NCBI GenBank assembly: GCA_964486825.1
Contig: CAZAQS010000123.1
Location: forward strand, 1-13,085
Direction of reading: 5' to 3'
Length of the DNA: 13,085 nt
Source of the DNA: CAZAQS01 sp964486825
GTDB taxonomy: Bacteria > Chloroflexota > Anaerolineae > Anaerolineales > UBA4823
Shown piece after piece: positions 6,979-13,085 of this stretch. Each line of letters opens with the position of its first letter. Position 1 is the first letter of the stretch. The notes under the pieces were generated by a model. That model had not been told where the DNA came from and made no database searches. It saw only the letters and a program-made list of their open reading frames with translations. The position numbers and the translations under genes are program-made.

Positions 6979-7953
6979 ATGGAATTTACAGGATCCAATA
7001 ACACCCGTAAAGGTATCCGAGACTATCTTGGGGTTACTGCCCGCGGCTTTGCCATGGGTGCAGCCGACGTCGTCCCCGGTGTTTCCGGAGGCACGATGGC
7101 CTTCATCCTCGGTATCTACGAGGAGCTTATCAACGCCATCCACTCCGTGGACCTGGCCTTTTTTCGTCGTCTCGTCAGCCTGCGCCTGCAGGCGGCCTTT
7201 GCTTCCGTTCCCTGGCAGTTCGTCCTGGCATTGGTGATCGGTATCCTGGCGGCCATCCTGACCCTGGCAAGCGCCCTCAACCACGCCCTGCATGAGTACC
7301 CGGTCCTGGTTTGGTCTTTCTTCTTCGGGCTGGTCCTGGCTTCCGTGGTCGTGGTCCGCAAGCGAGTTTCACGTTGGACGCCCGCCGCACTCCTGCTCGC
7401 CACCCTGACAGCCGTAGGTTCTTATGCATTGGTAGGCATGGTCCCGGTGGAGACGCCGGAGGAGCCCTGGTTCCTGTTCCTCAGTGGCGCCCTGGCCATC
7501 ACCGCCATGATCCTGCCAGGCATCTCGGGGGCCTTTATCCTGGTACTGCTCGGGAAATACCATTTCGTTTTGAACGCGGTCGTGACACGCGATGTGGTCT
7601 CCTTGTTGATCATAGTCGCAGGAGCTGCTGTCGGCCTGGTTACCTTTGCCCGCATCCTGCGCTGGCTCTTCAAAAACTTCCACGACCTGACCGTCGCCGC
7701 CCTGACCGGCCTGGTCCTGGGCGCATTGCGCAAAGTCTGGCCCTGGAAGGAGACAGTAGGAGACCTGGAATATAATATCCCTCCCCCGGCCTTCGACGCT
7801 GAGTTCTTTACCGCCCTTTTCTTAATGCTGTTCGGCTTTGCCCTGGTCGTGTTTCTGGATTACTTGGCATCCAGGGAATCCTCCTCCCGGCAAAGGGACA
7901 ATCCGCGTTCCTCCTCCACCCAGAGCGAAGACTCCTTCCCCCCGCTGGCCTGA
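6979..7953 (+). CDS. DUF368 polyprenyl-phosphate transporter (PopT type)
   Basis: Integral membrane protein of the DUF368 family. Members were recently shown to return undecaprenyl phosphate, the lipid carrier of cell-wall and glycan synthesis, across the cytoplasmic membrane. With the ATG at 6979 it has 324 residues. The hallmark MGAADVVPGVSGGTMAFILG lies at 26-45, and a related half, ILPGISGAFILVLLGKY, at 178-194. These are the paired re-entrant PGxSG motifs of the fold. About eight hydrophobic segments are visible, and a polar serine/arginine-rich tail ends the protein. Start choice: the frame is open from a GTG at 6940, but homology begins after 6979 and GGGAGGG at 6959-6965 precedes it, though 13 bases away, which is long. 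The preceding run of Ts may keep the leader unstructured. The gene is divergent from the protease. Transport function is by family only. Confidence 0.9.
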   Translation: MEFTGSNNTRKGIRDYLGVTARGFAMGAADVVPGVSGGTMAFILGIYEELINAIHSVDLAFFRRLVSLRLQAAFASVPWQFVLALVIGILAAILTLASALNHALHEYPVLVWSFFFGLVLASVVVVRKRVSRWTPAALLLATLTAVGSYALVGMVPVETPEEPWFLFLSGALAITAMILPGISGAFILVLLGKYHFVLNAVVTRDVVSLLIIVAGAAVGLVTFARILRWLFKNFHDLTVAALTGLVLGALRKVWPWKETVGDLEYNIPPPAFDAEFFTALFLMLFGFALVVFLDYLASRESSSRQRDNPRSSSTQSEDSFPPLA

Positions 7954-7970
7954 TCCTGGAGGATTAGCAT

Positions 7971-8093
7971 ATGGGCACGAAGCTAGACATGATCGGGATC
8001 TTTGTGAGTGACCTTTCCCAGATGGTCGCTGATCCAGATGTCAATTTCATTGAGGTCGGCTCCTGGAACCGTGCTGCGGAGAGCGAGGGCTGA
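7971..8093 (+). pseudogene. Short ORF, probable VOC/glyoxalase N-terminal remnant
   Basis: A 40-codon frame with GGAGG at 7958-7962, 8 bases before its ATG and 17 bases after the DUF368 stop. Residues 1-20, MGTKLDMIGIFVSDLSQMVA, look like the first beta strand and helix of vicinal-oxygen-chelate (glyoxalase/bleomycin resistance) proteins, which usually continue AFYRDVLG. Here the resemblance stops at about base 8030 and the rest, DPDVNFIEVGSW onward, matches nothing I know. The simplest reading is a gene truncated after about 60 bases, with its translation start still intact. It could instead be expressed as a small peptide. The match is from memory of the family, so confidence is moderate. 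Confidence 0.45.
8028..8075 (-). pseudogene. Possible remnant of a serine protease C-terminus
   Basis: On the minus strand this stretch reads STVPGADLNEIDIWIS. The intact protease at 5808-6698 ends STVPGDQVNQIEIIDIWE, so STVPG and the closing DIW are shared, with a two-residue gap. GTTCCAGG is also identical at base level. The frame carries on to a TAG at 7985-7983 without further likeness, and no catalytic part is present. It adjoins the VOC-like remnant at about 8030, as expected at a deletion junction. Chance similarity over 16 residues is possible. Confidence 0.3.
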
Positions 8094-8097
8094 TTTG

Positions 8098-8742
8098 TTA
8101 TTCCGGCCTGTGGAACAACCACAGCAGCACAATGGCTGTGACGATGCCGGCCAAGGCGCCCATTAGCAATCCCAGCCAGGATGACGGGCGGTAGTATAGA
8201 AGCGCCGATCCCCAGGCAAAGATATTGGCCGGGACCCACCAGCCGGCCCGGGAGACGACCCCGCGCAGGAGCAGCCACTGCAGCGTGCCCAGAAATGCGC
8301 CCGTCGTCAAGCCGGTCACCAATCCAAACAGGGCCCCCTCCAGGCCAAACAAAGAAGACAGGTCAGCGCCCGCCAGGAAGCCCGCTCCCCACCCGGCCGC
8401 AGAGGCCACGACCCAGCGCCAGCTGGCAGGCAGACGCCCGGTTAGAAAAGGCCACTGCGCCAGGCCCAGGCAGGCGCCCATAACGCCTCCCAAAACCGGG
8501 GTCGACAGGACGCCGGGCGCCAGTGTGCTGGCATACCAACCTACAGCCCAGCCAATTCCCCCTCCCAGCAGGGTCGCCAACATCCAACCCATCCACAGCC
8601 CGCACCCGGCCGGGAGCAGGTCGCGGCTTTCCTCTGAAGCCAGGGGTTGGGTCTGAATTTCTTCGTGTACAGGTTCCTGTTCCGCTGCTTCGTTGATAGC
8701 GGTTTTCCCTCCTATGATCGGGTAATCAGGGTATTGTATCAC
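8098..8742 (-). CDS. Glycine-rich membrane protein with internal duplication
   Basis: Function unknown; I do not recognise a named family. The 214-residue product has an acidic soluble N-terminus (about 1-45) and then about six hydrophobic segments full of GxxxG packing motifs. Two repeats about 59 residues apart are visible: GACLGLAQWPFL at 89-100 and GAFLGTLQWLLL at 148-159. Each is followed by a tryptophan-rich stretch (SWRWVVASAAGW and AGWWVPANIFAW), so the membrane part is a tandem duplication. The start is uncertain. The frame opens at a GTG at 8742 with only a weak GGTAGG near it. A full AGGAGGG at 8713-8707 points to codon 16 or 17, where ATC, not ATG, sits at 8697-8695. The gene lies 127 bases downstream of the EamA gene on the same strand and may be cotranscribed. 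Confidence 0.72.
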   Translation of the reverse strand: MIQYPDYPIIGGKTAINEAAEQEPVHEEIQTQPLASEESRDLLPAGCGLWMGWMLATLLGGGIGWAVGWYASTLAPGVLSTPVLGGVMGACLGLAQWPFLTGRLPASWRWVVASAAGWGAGFLAGADLSSLFGLEGALFGLVTGLTTGAFLGTLQWLLLRGVVSRAGWWVPANIFAWGSALLYYRPSSWLGLLMGALAGIVTAIVLLWLFHRPE

Positions 8743-8869
8743 TGACCTACCCCAGTCGAATTGAGCTTTCCAATAAAAGGCCAGCCAAGCCTGGATTCCT
8801 CTCCCTTAAGGCATGGCGAATATCTTGCATTTATCCTGAGAACACGCACCTGTCTCCTGCATATACGGC

Positions 8870-9814
8870 TCAGGAGTCGGGACTTACCCCTCCCCCCGCC
8901 TGACTTAGCGTTATTTCACCCCCTGATTGCCCTTCACCTGCCGGCCGGCTGTTGTGCACCAGGTAGATGCCCGCCAATACCCCCACTCCGCCGATCCACT
9001 GTCCCGGCTGCATCATTTCCCCCAGGAAAGGGATGGATAGCAAAGCTGTTACCACCGGCTGCACGATCAACGTTGGCGCCACCATCGAGGCCGGCAGGTG
9101 CCCCAGCGCGTAGGCCACCGACAGGTATCCCAGCACCTGCGAGACCAGCGCCGCCCCCAAAAAGGCCAGGTAAGTCTGCCATGAGTACCCCGTAAGCTGC
9201 AGCCCCATCCCCAAGGAAACACCCAACAAGATCAGCGCGCTGCTTACTGAGACCAGCCAGACGTACGAGAGCGTGTCCATATGCGCCCGCCCGAATTGGG
9301 TCACCAGCAGGTAACCGCCGTAGAAGACCGCTGCCGTCAATGCGATCAGGTCGCCCAGTCCCAGGTCTGGGTGCAGCAGGAAGTCGCTCCCCAGTACGAT
9401 GGCCGCTCCCGCCAGGGCCAGGGCCAACCCTGTCCAGAACCTGGCTTTCAGCTTTTCTTTGAAGATCAGCCAGGCCGCCAGCGCCACCCACAGCGGCGCA
9501 GTATTTCCGAACAGGGTTGCGTTGGCTGCGGTAGTGTACAGCACCGACGTGTTCCAGAAAGCATGGTCCAGCGCGGTCAGCACGCCGCCTAACAGCGGAA
9601 GCAGGATCATGGCGCGCGTGAAGCGTGGCCTGCCGCGCTGCTTTAACTTTAATAGGAACAGCGGCGCCATCACCAGGCTGCCGATCCCCAACCGGTAGAC
9701 GCCCATCACCGGGCCGGGCACGTTCGCCCAGCGCACGAACAGCGCCGAAAACCCCAGCGACAGGATGCCGATTGCCAGCGCGAGATAAGGAAGGATCGAC
9801 CGAGTCTTCTGCAT
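8870..9814 (-). CDS. EamA/DMT-superfamily membrane transporter
   Basis: A 314-residue drug/metabolite-superfamily permease with ten hydrophobic segments in two EamA repeats (about 10-140 and 150-285). Typical signs are GFSALFVRWANVPGPVMGVYR near the start, the NTAPLWVALAAWLIFKEKL block closing the first repeat with its conserved lysine/glutamate, and the matching PVVTALLSIPFLGEMMQPGQWIGGVGVLAGIY block closing the second. Such proteins export or import small metabolites, often amino acids; the substrate cannot be read from the sequence. The C-terminal 30 residues are polar and glycine-rich and should lie in the cytoplasm. The ATG at 9814 has only a weak TGGAT ribosome site 6-10 bases upstream. 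It is divergent from the TPR/zinc-ribbon gene, with 152 bases between them. Confidence 0.9.
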   Translation of the reverse strand: MQKTRSILPYLALAIGILSLGFSALFVRWANVPGPVMGVYRLGIGSLVMAPLFLLKLKQRGRPRFTRAMILLPLLGGVLTALDHAFWNTSVLYTTAANATLFGNTAPLWVALAAWLIFKEKLKARFWTGLALALAGAAIVLGSDFLLHPDLGLGDLIALTAAVFYGGYLLVTQFGRAHMDTLSYVWLVSVSSALILLGVSLGMGLQLTGYSWQTYLAFLGAALVSQVLGYLSVAYALGHLPASMVAPTLIVQPVVTALLSIPFLGEMMQPGQWIGGVGVLAGIYLVHNSRPAGEGQSGGEITLSQAGGGVSPDS

Positions 9815-9901
9815 GTTTTATCCAGGGATTAAACCATGCCATTCTACCACTATAGCGAACGTAGACGAACGCAGAGTTACGCGAAAGTGGATCCGCTCCA
9901 T

Positions 9902-9930
9902 TTGACAGGCTCCCCGCATCCGGATAGACT
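9902..9930 (+). promoter_or_regulatory. Promoter of the TPR/zinc-ribbon gene
   Basis: TTGACA at 9902-9907, a 17-base spacer, then TAGACT at 9925-9930 (four of six to consensus). TATAAG follows at 9931-9936. The site lies 36 bases before the ATG at 9967, so the leader would be about 30 bases. This is the best sigma-70-like promoter in the window. Confidence 0.65.
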
Positions 9931-9966
9931 TATAAGCATCAATTAACTTGCCCAAGGCAAACGCTA

Positions 9967-11358
9967 ATGTACCATTCCTTTGAATCCTCTAACGATCGCC
10001 GCTTCGAAGAGCTGCTCCGTGACGGCATCACCGCCGCCAAGAACGGCGACAACAAGCTAGCCCGCTCCCTGCTCGAAAGGGCCGTCCAGATCAAGGTTGG
10101 CGACGCCCGCCCGTGGATTTGGCTTTCCAATCTGGCCGAAGACCCTGACGAGCGCCGCCGCTACCTGGAATACGCCGTGGCTGCCGAGCCTTCCAACGAA
10201 AGCGCCCGCCGTGAGCTGGTCTTGCTCTCGGATCAGCTCGACCGGTCGCGCCTGGTCCAGGAGGGCGAGCCCGTCGCGCCCCTGCGCCCGGTAGAGCCGG
10301 AAGAAGCCTCCGGGCAATCCTTCTTGTGCTCGCAGTGCGGCGGTCGCATGCATTTTGATCCCCGCCTGCCGGGCCTGGTTTGCAGCTACTGTGGACACAA
10401 CCAACCTGTAGAATCCGCCCCTGTCGCCGATGCTGCCGAACAGGTCATCGACTTCGTCTTGCCCACCACGCGTGCCCACCGCTGGGCGGAGGCCCGCAAA
10501 CGTGTTGCCTGTGAGAGTTGTGGGGCGGTGGCGCTGTTGGATCCCGGCCATCTCTCCAGCCGCTGTAGCTACTGCGGCTCCAACCAGCTGATTGATTCTC
10601 CCGAGGCCTCAGAGCTGGTAGAGCCTCATGCCATTGGATTGGTCAGCGTGGATGCGCGTGCTGCTCGCCGGCAAGTGAAAGAATGGTTGGGATCAGGTTT
10701 ACTCGCCCCCGATAACCTCTTGCGAGACGCAGATGGTTTCGACCTGCGCCTGGCCTATTATCCCTTCTGGACTTTCGACGGCATCTTCGAGCTGCCCTGG
10801 TCCTGTGAGGTCAACCAGGGTAACAGCAAGAACCCCCATTGGGTGCCGGTCAGCGGCTCCGAGTTCGAGCTGTACGATGATGTGCTGGTTCCCGGGTTGA
10901 GCATCCTGGAGCAGGCTGAGATCGAAGCCCTGGCACCCTTCCATCTCAAAGAGGTGGTCGAGTTCAAGCCCGAGCACCTGGCCGGCTGGCCCGCCCTCAG
11001 CTACGACCGTTCTCTGTCAGACGCCTCGCTGCTGGCGCGGGAAAAAGTCAGCCGCCTCGTCCGCCAGCGCCTGTCGGTTTCCATTGAACCCGGGCGTGAC
11101 AAGCGCGCCATTCGCAGCGCTAGCGGTCGCTGGAGCGGGGGCACTTTTAAGAACCTGCTCCTACCCCTGTGGGTGGGGACCTACCGGTTTCACGGAAAGA
11201 CCTACCGCCTGCTCGTCAACGGGCAGACCGGGCGGGTGGCCGGGAACAAGCCGCGCGACGAGCTCAAAGTCGCTATGTTCGCTATCGGCGGGTTGCTGCT
11301 CGTGGTACTGGCCGGACTGGCAGCCTGGTGGTTGTATAGTACTTATGGGAGCCCATGA
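9967..11358 (+). CDS. Membrane-anchored TPR and double zinc-ribbon protein
   Basis: Function unknown. The 463-residue product has an N-terminal helical TPR-like repeat region (about 9-90) with AARSLLERAV-type and EYAVAAEPSNESARRELV segments. Two zinc ribbons follow: Cys121, 124, 139, 142 (CSQCGG...CSYCG) and Cys182, 185, 200, 203 (CESCGA...CSYCG). A conserved-looking domain contains AYYPFWTFDG near 250-260, which recurs in bacterial zinc-ribbon proteins sometimes loosely labelled PriA-like or LSD1-type. One hydrophobic helix at about 436-457 lies just before the end, so the bulk is probably cytoplasmic and tail-anchored. There is no signal peptide and no helicase motif, so I do not call it a helicase. 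AAGG at 9954-9957 lies 9 bases before the ATG, and a promoter is at 9902. The stop overlaps the ATG of the next gene (ATGA). Confidence 0.85.
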   Translation: MYHSFESSNDRRFEELLRDGITAAKNGDNKLARSLLERAVQIKVGDARPWIWLSNLAEDPDERRRYLEYAVAAEPSNESARRELVLLSDQLDRSRLVQEGEPVAPLRPVEPEEASGQSFLCSQCGGRMHFDPRLPGLVCSYCGHNQPVESAPVADAAEQVIDFVLPTTRAHRWAEARKRVACESCGAVALLDPGHLSSRCSYCGSNQLIDSPEASELVEPHAIGLVSVDARAARRQVKEWLGSGLLAPDNLLRDADGFDLRLAYYPFWTFDGIFELPWSCEVNQGNSKNPHWVPVSGSEFELYDDVLVPGLSILEQAEIEALAPFHLKEVVEFKPEHLAGWPALSYDRSLSDASLLAREKVSRLVRQRLSVSIEPGRDKRAIRSASGRWSGGTFKNLLLPLWVGTYRFHGKTYRLLVNGQTGRVAGNKPRDELKVAMFAIGGLLLVVLAGLAAWWLYSTYGSP

Positions 11359-11962
11359 CTTCCGCTCTTCAGAACCCCCATCTAGAAGGCCATACTTTCA
11401 CCTGGGAAGCCGGCCCGGTTGGGGTCCTGCTCCTGCATGGCTTCACCGCCACCACATCCGAGGTGCGCCCACTGGCCCGCTTGCTGCTCGAGGGCGGCTA
11501 CACCGTCTCGGGCCCGCTCCTACCCGGCTTTGGGACCACGCCAGAAGAGGCCAACCGTGTCCGTTGGGGTAATTGGGTGGAGGCGGCCTCGCTCGCCTAC
11601 CAAGAGCTGGCCGGGCGTTGCTCGACCGTCTTCGTGGGCGGGGAGTCGATGGGCGGGCTGCTGTGGCGCAGTTGTTCAAGCTTGCTCGCCAGGTCCGGGC
11701 TCGCCTGCCCGCCATCCGCCAGCCGCTCCTGATCGTTCAGGGCCAACTGGACAGTTCGGTGCATCCATCTGTCCCACAATTCATCGCCAACCAGGCCAGC
11801 TCCGAACTCAAAGAAATTTATTGGATGGAAAATTCCACACATTGTGTTATCCTTGATTGTGAGCTGGAGTAGGTTGCCGGGCTGACCTTGCGCTTCATGG
11901 AGCGAGCCCTCGCCCAGGCTGGTAGAGCTGCTGGCCCAGCTACCCGCTTAGACCTTGATTGA
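11355..11962 (+). pseudogene. Alpha/beta-hydrolase (carboxylesterase), broken
   Basis: Remnant of an Est30-like carboxylesterase of about 250 residues. The first frame (11355-11732) gives a good N-terminus: VLLLHGFTATTSEVRPLARL, a PLLPGFGTTPEE loop, and the nucleophile elbow GGESMGG with Ser98. After GLL at about 11663 the frame is nonsense. The C-terminal half is in another frame from about 11665: QLFKLARQVRARLPAIRQPL, then LLIVQGQLDSSVHP with the acid Asp (codon 11750) and WMENSTHCVILDCELE with the His. Serine and aspartate codons are only 104 bases apart, against about 99 residues in Est30, so roughly 190 bases are missing. A TAG at 11870-11872 then interrupts the final helix; the frame continues VAGLTLRFMERAL to a TGA at 11960. 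Two separate lesions argue for real decay rather than a sequencing error. The start overlaps the previous stop by four bases. Confidence 0.82.
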
Positions 11963-12013
11963 CCCCTACCTTACAACCCATTTTAACGCAGGAAGGATAG
12001 GAGGCTCTCCACC

Positions 12014-13085
12014 ATGGAACATGCCCTTTCGCTGCAGGAAACCCCGGCTGCCAGCCGTGCCATTCGCTGGTACGACTACATCAGCATCAATATCTATTAC
12101 CTTGGCTCTACCACCCTGTCCCAGACCAACGGTCTTGTTTTCCCGCTCCTGGTGCAGATGTTCGTGGGGGTTGCCGTTCAGGGCGAGTACCTCGGCCGCC
12201 TGCGCCTGGTCACCCTGATGGTAGCCCTGCTGATGCAGGCTCTAATGGGCATGCTCTCCGACCGCAGCACGCTTCCCTGGGGGCGCCGGCGACCATTCAT
12301 CTTCCTCGGCACCCTGCTGAACCTGCTCTTCGTAGCCGGCATCGGTTTCTCCTCCGGCATGAGCGGGATGGCAGGTTTTAGCTTCCTGTTTGCCATGGCC
12401 TTGCTCTCCCAGGTTGCCGCAAACATGGCCCACGGCGCACAACAGGGTCTGATCCCTGACCTGGTGCCCACCGGGAAGCGCGGCAAGTTTTCTGCTGTCA
12501 AGGCCATCCTGGAGCTGCCCCTGCCCCTGATCCTGGTCTCCTTCACCATCGCCGGGATGATCAGCCGTGGGAATATGTGGGCCGGCCTGTTGACCGCTAT
12601 GGGCGTCCTGCTTGGCAGCATGCTGCTGGCCATGCTGGCGCCGGAGAAGCCCCTCAAGACCTCCCCCCCGCCCCTGGATTGGGCGCCCATCCTGCGCCTG
12701 GCCTTGATGACCGCCCTGTTCGCAGCCATCATCCTCGGCACGGGTGAGGCGGTTAAGTTCGTAGGCCGCCTGATGGTCGGGTTGCCGGGTTCAAGTCTCG
12801 TACTCGCCATGGGCGTGGCCGGCCTGCTGGCGATGCTGGTTTCGGTTGGCCTGGGCGTGTATACGAGCGTGCGCCTGAGCATTGGCCCGGAAGCTGCCCG
12901 GCGCAACCCCTCCTTCACCTGGTGGGTCATCAACCGCCTGGCCTTCCTGGTCGGCGCCACAAACCTGTCCACCTTCGCGGTCTATTTCATCCAGGCTCGC
13001 CTGGGGTTCGAGCGTGAAACCGCCGCCGGCCCGGCTGCCCGCCTGATGCTGGTTGTGGGCGTCTTCATCCTGCTCTCGGCCTTGC
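12014..13085 (+). CDS. MFS transporter (3' partial)
   Basis: A major facilitator permease whose frame runs open to the window edge, giving 357 visible residues. It begins MEHALSLQETPAASRAIRWY, then hydrophobic segments with the TM2-TM3 signature GMLSDRSTLPWGRRRPFIFLG at about residues 79-99, the MFS motif A as found in sugar-type (GPH/SLC45-like) members. A second amphipathic stretch, GLIPDLVPTGKRGKFSAVKA, lies at about 146-165, between TM4 and TM5. About ten hydrophobic segments are seen, so one or two helices are missing. AGGAGG at 11999-12004, 9 bases before the ATG, fixes the start. It lies 51 bases after the end of the decayed esterase frame, on the same strand, and may share its transcript. 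Substrate unknown. Confidence 0.88.
   Translation, partial: MEHALSLQETPAASRAIRWYDYISINIYYLGSTTLSQTNGLVFPLLVQMFVGVAVQGEYLGRLRLVTLMVALLMQALMGMLSDRSTLPWGRRRPFIFLGTLLNLLFVAGIGFSSGMSGMAGFSFLFAMALLSQVAANMAHGAQQGLIPDLVPTGKRGKFSAVKAILELPLPLILVSFTIAGMISRGNMWAGLLTAMGVLLGSMLLAMLAPEKPLKTSPPPLDWAPILRLALMTALFAAIILGTGEAVKFVGRLMVGLPGSSLVLAMGVAGLLAMLVSVGLGVYTSVRLSIGPEAARRNPSFTWWVINRLAFLVGATNLSTFAVYFIQARLGFERETAAGPAARLMLVVGVFILLSAL

Noticed and set aside
7964..8278. Minus-strand frame of 104 codons downstream of the membrane protein
   Set aside because: Overlaps the membrane protein C-terminus in another frame and resembles nothing. The VOC-like and protease-like readings of the gap are in other frames.
8761..9195. 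Plus-strand frame of 144 codons
   Set aside because: Mostly antisense to the EamA gene; proline/arginine-rich translation with no family likeness.
8934..9842. Minus-strand frame of 302 codons overlapping the EamA gene
   Set aside because: It is in another frame of the same strand as the transporter; the transporter frame has the hydrophobic helices and family motifs, this one is Arg/Gly/Pro-rich.
9849..9854. Minus-strand TATAGT as a -10 for the EamA gene
   Set aside because: No acceptable -35 at 16-18 bases and no other support, so it was left out of the feature list.
12178..12972. Minus-strand frame of 264 codons at the right end
   Set aside because: Antisense to the MFS transporter, whose plus-strand frame is open to the edge with helices and motif A.

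Overview
The window reads as a stretch of moderately high-GC bacterial chromosome. Codon-biased genes are closely packed on both strands. The gene content (citramalate-type isoleucine operon, membrane-anchored TPR/zinc-ribbon protein, glycine-rich membrane proteins, DUF368 transporter) reminds me of Chloroflexota, perhaps Anaerolineae. That assignment is inference from protein style; no rRNA or marker gene is present. I see no CRISPR array, tRNA, rRNA, insertion sequence or phage gene.

Region 1 (1-5760, + strand) is a branched-chain amino acid operon: leuC (5' end outside the window), leuD, a citramalate synthase (cimA), leuB and ilvE. The first four genes abut or are separated by 2-10 bases. 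ilvE follows after 45 bases, and a strong hairpin terminator closes the unit. CimA makes citramalate from pyruvate and acetyl-CoA. LeuCD isomerises it and LeuB oxidises and decarboxylates it to 2-oxobutyrate, the isoleucine precursor. LeuCD and LeuB also serve leucine synthesis, and IlvE does the final transamination. Apart from IlvC/IlvD/IlvBN-type steps, the threonine-independent isoleucine route is in one block.

Region 2 (5761-8100) holds a secreted trypsin-fold serine protease on the minus strand. It diverges from a DUF368/PopT-type polyprenyl-phosphate transporter gene on the plus strand. The 280-base divergent spacer carries a 20-base imperfect direct repeat with 37-base period around a TATAAT box and a small inverted repeat. 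Downstream of the transporter is a 144-base gap that looks like a scar. It holds a VOC/glyoxalase-like N-terminus with a good ribosome binding site, and on the other strand a peptide resembling the C-terminus of the protease.

Region 3 (8098-9814, - strand) has a glycine-rich membrane protein with an internal duplication and an EamA-type transporter.

Region 4 (9902-13085, + strand) starts from a recognisable -35/-10 promoter. It contains a soluble-TPR/double-zinc-ribbon protein with a C-terminal membrane anchor, then an alpha/beta-hydrolase gene that overlaps it by four bases. The hydrolase gene is broken by an internal out-of-frame deletion and an in-frame TAG. An MFS transporter follows and runs off the right edge.

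Most of the window is ordinary housekeeping and transport. The less ordinary items are the TPR/zinc-ribbon membrane protein, the decayed esterase, the remnant mosaic after the DUF368 gene, and the repeat-bearing divergent promoter region.
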